This document shows, in pieces, positions 6,161-9,004 of a stretch of 9,004 nucleotides of DNA (positions are counted from its first letter, which is position 1; each line of letters opens with the position of its first letter). This stretch comes from Lentimicrobiaceae bacterium. GTDB lineage: Bacteria > Bacteroidota > Bacteroidia > Bacteroidales > WCHB1-69. The position numbers and the translations under genes are program-made. Location: NCBI GenBank assembly GCA_009787675.1, contig WQSU01000040.1, positions 3,258 to 12,261 on the forward strand. Reading direction: 5' to 3'. The notes beneath the pieces are model-generated. The model did no database searches and was not told the DNA's origin. It worked only from the letters and a program-made list of their open reading frames with translations.

Positions 6161-6244
6161 TTAGTGGTTAGTGATTAATGATTAATGGGAGAAGGGAGAA
6201 AGCAGAAAGGGATTTCTCGCCTCTCATTCCTCACTTCTCATTCC
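6161..6244. repeat. Ladder of twelve 7-bp units with an inversion in the middle
   Basis: Read from 6161 in steps of seven, the spacer divides into twelve related units, each close to its neighbours: TTAGTGG (6161), TTAGTGA, TTAATGA, TTAATGG, then GAGAAGG (6189), GAGAAAG, CAGAAAG, a transition unit GGATTTC (6210), and then units in opposite sense: TCGCCTC, TCATTCC (6224), TCACTTC, TCATTCC (6238). The reverse complements of the last ones (GGAATGA, GAAGTGA) resemble the first group. Sequence drifts stepwise while the 7-bp register stays exact. The ladder fills all but four bases of the spacer between the reductase ATG and the sppA stop. Similar drifting heptamer runs occur, from memory, in intergenic DNA of other Bacteroidota. 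Confidence 0.8.
6189..6239 (-). promoter_or_regulatory. Long imperfect hairpin in the sppA-reductase intercistronic RNA
   Basis: In the minus-strand transcript a purine-rich arm (6239-6220) can pair with a pyrimidine-rich arm (6208-6189). By hand this gives six pairs, one mismatch, six pairs (one G-U), two mismatches and five pairs (two G-U), with an 11-base loop. There is no U-run after it, so it is not a classical terminator. It could protect the upstream sppA message or attenuate read-through into the reductase gene. The structure follows from the inverted heptamer arrangement; the function is inferred. Confidence 0.45.
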
Positions 6245-8055
6245 TATTCAATGATGAGTTCAAAGGGGAGTCGGGCTTGTACGCCGGATAATTCTGTAAC
6301 GGTTTTGATTCCTTTGTAGGTGAAGTAGAGATCGCCAAGTTGTTGTTGGAGGGCTTGTTCTATTTTGGTTTCTGAGTCTGTTTTTGAGAATAATCGAGTG
6401 AAGAAATCTTGTTTTTTAGGGTAGCAGATGATGCCGTAGTTGGTGAGTTCGGCTAATTCTGCGGCTTTGGCAACGGCGTCATCAATGGCGCCCAATTGAT
6501 CTACCAATCCCAATTTCTGCGCTTCAATTCCCGACCACACACGTCCCTCTCCAATTTTATACACATGTTCAATAGAGAGGTTTCTGCCGGCAGCAACCCG
6601 TTTCGTAAAGATATCATAAATATTTTCAATAAAACTTTCTAATCTTCTGGTTTCCAATTCGTCTAATGGGCGTCCCACCCCAGTCATGGCGTCGGCATGT
6701 AGATTGCTTTTCACTACATCAATCGTAATGCCTAATTTGTTTTTTAACATTTTTTGTAACGACGGAATGACTCCAAAAACACCGATAGAGCCGGTTAAAG
6801 TATTTGGCTGAGCCACAATATAATCGGAGTTACAAGAGATGTAGTATCCACCGGAAGCTGCATAATCGCCCATGGAGGTAACCACTTTTTTACCGGCGGC
6901 TTTTGCCAGTTCTATCTCATTCCAAATCATTTCTGATGCCATGGCGCTACCGCCACCGGAATTAACACGCAACACAATCGCTTGTACTTTATCATTTTGA
7001 TAGGCTTTTCGAATCTCCCTGCAAAGGTTTTCGGAATAGATATTTTTATTATCTCCTTTTCCATCGTTAATATTTCCAAAAGCATACACAATGGCAACAT
7101 TATTTGCTTTTTGTTTTACGGCGGCAAATTTTTTGTAAGCATTAATTGTGGTGGCGTTTATTTTAGCATTTTCTTTTAGCTCCAAAACTTCTCGCAAAAA
7201 ATTCTGATACTCAACAGGATACATAATACCATCTACCAATCGAAGTTTTTCACATGTTGCAGCTTCCATAGAAAGTATTTGGTTGGCAATGATATTCAGC
7301 GAATCAACAGAAATATTTCTACTGTCTGAAATGTCTTGCGCAAAAACGTTCCATAACTGATCTACTAATAGCGTCAATTGTTCGCGGTTGGCGGCACTCA
7401 TTTTATCTAACATATACGGTTCAACGGCGCTTTTAAAAGTTCCGTGGCGCACAATTTGCACATCAACATCCATTTTGTCTATCAATCCTTTGTAAAACAT
7501 AAGTTGGAAAGCCAATCCTTTTAAATCCACATTGCCCAGATTGCTCATAAACATTTTATCGGCAACAGAAGAAAGGTAGTATGCGCCCTGTGAATAAGTT
7601 TCACTATAGGCATAAATAAATTTTCTGGAGTTTTTAAAGTTTTCTAATGCATTTCTAATTTCGGTGAGAGTAGCAATTCTTGCCGAAACGTAACTGATTT
7701 CAAGGCTAATTCCTTTAATATTAGGGTCATTTGCTGCTGCAGCAATACAGTTTAAAATATCGTCTAAGCCGGTAGCGGTTTCGGCATAACTTTCAAAAGC
7801 CGTGTTTTCAAACGGGTTGTCTTCGCCACGTTCTTCAATATTGCCGTTTAGTGTGATTTTAAGCACAGAATTGCTTTTAATGGCGGGCTCTGAGGAGGTG
7901 CTTAAGGCAGCTACCATGCCCAGTGCGATAAACATGCTTAAAAAGAAGAACAGAATGGTAGTGAAAATAATACCAACCATTGAGCCGAACACGACACGCC
8001 AAAACTTACGGCTTCCAGATTCAGGCTTGCGATGATAATAAGGTTGTTGTTCCAT
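6244..8055 (-). CDS. sppA: Signal peptide peptidase SppA, 67K type (S49 protease IV)
   Basis: SppA is a membrane-bound serine/lysine protease that degrades cleaved signal peptides and membrane fragments. At 603 residues it is the long, two-domain form, like E. coli protease IV. A basic N-terminus is followed by one membrane anchor (about residues 22-51), then two tandem S49 domains (roughly 95-285 and 315-530). The catalytic lysine is K208 in GTFKSAVEPY (E. coli K209), and the nucleophile is S401 in GDYAASGGYYIS (E. coli S409). The supporting motifs RVNSGGGSAMASEMIW (363-378) and TLTGSIGVFG (419-428) are intact. The ATG at 8055-8053 precedes the anchor and fits the family. A strong -7 box lies 30-40 bases upstream. 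It is the first gene of the minus-strand block; its stop codon touches the heptamer ladder. Confidence 0.96.
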   Translation of the reverse strand: MEQQPYYHRKPESGSRKFWRVVFGSMVGIIFTTILFFFLSMFIALGMVAALSTSSEPAIKSNSVLKITLNGNIEERGEDNPFENTAFESYAETATGLDDILNCIAAAANDPNIKGISLEISYVSARIATLTEIRNALENFKNSRKFIYAYSETYSQGAYYLSSVADKMFMSNLGNVDLKGLAFQLMFYKGLIDKMDVDVQIVRHGTFKSAVEPYMLDKMSAANREQLTLLVDQLWNVFAQDISDSRNISVDSLNIIANQILSMEAATCEKLRLVDGIMYPVEYQNFLREVLELKENAKINATTINAYKKFAAVKQKANNVAIVYAFGNINDGKGDNKNIYSENLCREIRKAYQNDKVQAIVLRVNSGGGSAMASEMIWNEIELAKAAGKKVVTSMGDYAASGGYYISCNSDYIVAQPNTLTGSIGVFGVIPSLQKMLKNKLGITIDVVKSNLHADAMTGVGRPLDELETRRLESFIENIYDIFTKRVAAGRNLSIEHVYKIGEGRVWSGIEAQKLGLVDQLGAIDDAVAKAAELAELTNYGIICYPKKQDFFTRLFSKTDSETKIEQALQQQLGDLYFTYKGIKTVTELSGVQARLPFELIIE

Positions 8056-8084
8056 AAAAAAATAAATTTACAATTAAGAAAGTG

Positions 8085-8092
8085 CAAAGATA
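8085..8092 (-). promoter_or_regulatory. Bacteroidota -7 promoter box for sppA
   Basis: Minus-strand TATCTTTG, followed by CA, is an exact match to TAnnTTTG, 29 bases before the sppA ATG. The upstream sequence is strongly A/T-rich, but I see no clear TTG -33 element at the usual distance. The transcript would start around 8076-8080, giving a short leader. Confidence 0.6.
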
Positions 8093-8123
8093 ATATTTAT
8101 TTAACCTATTTATACTTTTATTG

Positions 8124-8131
8124 TAATTTTG
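8124..8131 (+). promoter_or_regulatory. Bacteroidota -7 promoter box for the DUF4159 gene
   Basis: Plus-strand TAATTTTG is an exact match to TAnnTTTG, 32 bases before the TTG start codon. No good -33 TTG is seen 17-23 bases upstream. It stands back to back with the sppA -7 box, the two cores being 31 bases apart in a 108-bp divergent spacer. Confidence 0.5.
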
Positions 8132-8163
8132 AGCGTTAGGAAACTTTATCTAAAAAGAAAGCT

Positions 8164-8808
8164 TTGAAAAGGACATTTTTATTATTATCCATTTTGCTAT
8201 TTACCCATCTGCTGAATGCACAACAAATTGCATTGATTCAATATCGTGGGGGTGGCGATTGGTATGCCAACCCTACTTCTTTAAAAAACTTAATTGCTTT
8301 TTGTAATCAAAACTTGGAAATGACGTTACATCCAAAGTATGAGGTAGTTGAGGTGGGGAGCCCCGATTTATACCGCTATCCGTTTGTGCACCTAACGGGA
8401 CACGGTAATGTAGTGTTTAATGATGCTGAGGCGCAAAATCTGCGCAACTACTTAATTGCCGGTGGTTTTTTGCATATTGACGATAATTACGGCTTGGATA
8501 AATTTATTCGCCCCGCCATGAAACGAGTGTTTCCGGAGTTTGAATTTGTGGAGCTTCCTTATAATCACCCTGTTTTTCATCAAAAATATAGTTTTCCGAA
8601 TGGATTGCCTAAAATACATGAACATGACAATAAACCTCCGCAGGCATTCGGATTGTTCTGGGATGGGCGTTTAGTCTGTCTTTATTCCTACGAAGCTGAC
8701 CTTGGCGATGGCTGGGAGGACTATATGGTGCACAAAGATTCGGAGGCTACGCGCACCAAAGCATTACAGATGGGGGCAAATATTTTGATGTATGTGTTTA
8801 CACAGTAA
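8164..8808 (+). CDS. Secreted DUF4159 domain protein
   Basis: This 214-residue protein has an N-terminal signal peptide (MKRTFLLLSILLFTHLLNA, probable signal peptidase I cleavage after A19, before QQ) and then one DUF4159 domain over the rest. Characteristic pieces are IALIQYRGGGDWYANPTS, FVHLTGHG, IAGGFLHIDDNYG, FVELPYNHPVFH and LYSYEADLGDGWED. DUF4159 is related to glutamine-amidotransferase-like folds, but I see no assigned catalytic triad and the function is unknown. In other bacteria the domain is often fused to or near MoxR/BatA-type genes; here it is alone and should be periplasmic. The start is TTG at 8164-8166: an in-frame TAG at 8137-8139 and no ATG between exclude a longer form, and the signal peptide begins exactly there. 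It diverges from sppA. Confidence 0.87.
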   Translation: MKRTFLLLSILLFTHLLNAQQIALIQYRGGGDWYANPTSLKNLIAFCNQNLEMTLHPKYEVVEVGSPDLYRYPFVHLTGHGNVVFNDAEAQNLRNYLIAGGFLHIDDNYGLDKFIRPAMKRVFPEFEFVELPYNHPVFHQKYSFPNGLPKIHEHDNKPPQAFGLFWDGRLVCLYSYEADLGDGWEDYMVHKDSEATRTKALQMGANILMYVFTQ

Positions 8809-8809
8809 A

Positions 8810-8853
8810 GCCTGAAGCTATAAATTAGGCACAAACAAAAAAATAATTTTTTT
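8810..8853 (+). terminator. Terminator-like sequence after the DUF4159 gene
   Basis: A six-pair stem (8810-8815 with 8825-8830, GCCTGA/TTAGGC, one G-U pair) with a nine-base loop starts one base after the stop codon. It is followed by A7-TAA-T7 (8837-8853), itself a small symmetrical stem ending in a T-run. This could end transcription from both sides. The stem is short, so the call is tentative. Confidence 0.4.
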
Positions 8854-8858
8854 CATCA

Positions 8859-8986
8859 CTAATCTCCTGACTTCAATGCCATTTCTGCCTTGATATAATC
8901 GCTAACTTCTTTGAAGCGCTCTATTTCAGTTGGCAATAGTATTTTATTATCTGAATTAAGAAAATATTTTCACCAATTCCTTTCAT
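8859..8986 (-). pseudogene. Short, possibly frameshifted coding remnant of unknown family
   Basis: On the minus strand a frame ending at TAG (8861-8859) reads NSDNKILLPTEIERFKEV and continues to AEMALKSGD, a plausible, charged helical C-terminus. That frame is closed by TGA at 8972-8970. The neighbouring frame has an ATG at 8986-8984 with AAAGGA just after it and reads MKGIGENIF up to the same point. A single lost base near 8961 would join them into a ~43-residue peptide. I do not recognise the family. It may equally be chance in A/T-rich DNA, or the end of a gene broken by rearrangement. Confidence 0.25.
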
Positions 8987-9004
8987 ATTGAAAATATTTT
9001 ATTT

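Noticed and set aside
6161..6244. CRISPR array
   Set aside because: The units are 7 bp, contiguous and drifting, with no spacers; no cas gene is present.
8961..9000. Two AAAATATTTT copies as insertion-sequence ends or an attachment site
   Set aside because: They are short palindromes in A/T-rich DNA, 30 bases apart, with no transposase or integrase gene nearby.

Overview
The window looks like a chromosomal piece of a Bacteroidota genome, most likely a Bacteroidales-type member, though the order cannot be fixed from sequence alone. The evidence is a type IX secretion (T9SS) C-terminal sorting domain on a repeat-rich surface protein, exact matches to the Bacteroidota -7 promoter box TAnnTTTG, no clear Shine-Dalgarno sites, and Bacteroidota-like protein sequences. 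Most genes are A+T-rich; the first gene is visibly richer in G+C.

Layout. Bases 2-1894 (+) hold the 3' part of a large secreted protein: at least six complete InlB/Flg_new-type beta repeats, a ~100-residue linker domain and a T9SS type A sorting domain. It converges on a minus-strand block that reads, in transcription order, sppA (8055-6244), a steroid 5-alpha-reductase family membrane protein (6156-5365), a diacylglycerol-kinase-like lipid kinase (5324-4440), atpH for the F-type ATPase delta subunit (4374-3817) and mutL (3750-1933). Spacings of 40 to 87 bp suggest partial co-transcription, with a possible internal promoter before atpH. Divergent from sppA, with two back-to-back promoter boxes between them, is a secreted DUF4159 protein (8164-8808, +). 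The last ~195 bases carry terminator-like A/T-rich sequence and a short, possibly frameshifted minus-strand coding remnant.

The minus-strand genes are mostly housekeeping (membrane protease, ATP synthase subunit, mismatch repair). The pairing of a 5-alpha-reductase-family enzyme with a lipid kinase hints at a membrane-lipid or steroid/bile-acid-like step, but the substrate is unknown.

The most unusual non-coding signal is a ladder of twelve consecutive 7-bp units that fills almost the whole sppA/reductase spacer (6161-6244). The units drift in sequence, switch orientation midway, and can fold into a long imperfect hairpin in the transcript. I see no CRISPR array, tRNA, rRNA, intact mobile element or evident defence system. 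Two genes (mutL, DUF4159) must use TTG starts because in-frame stops lie just upstream.
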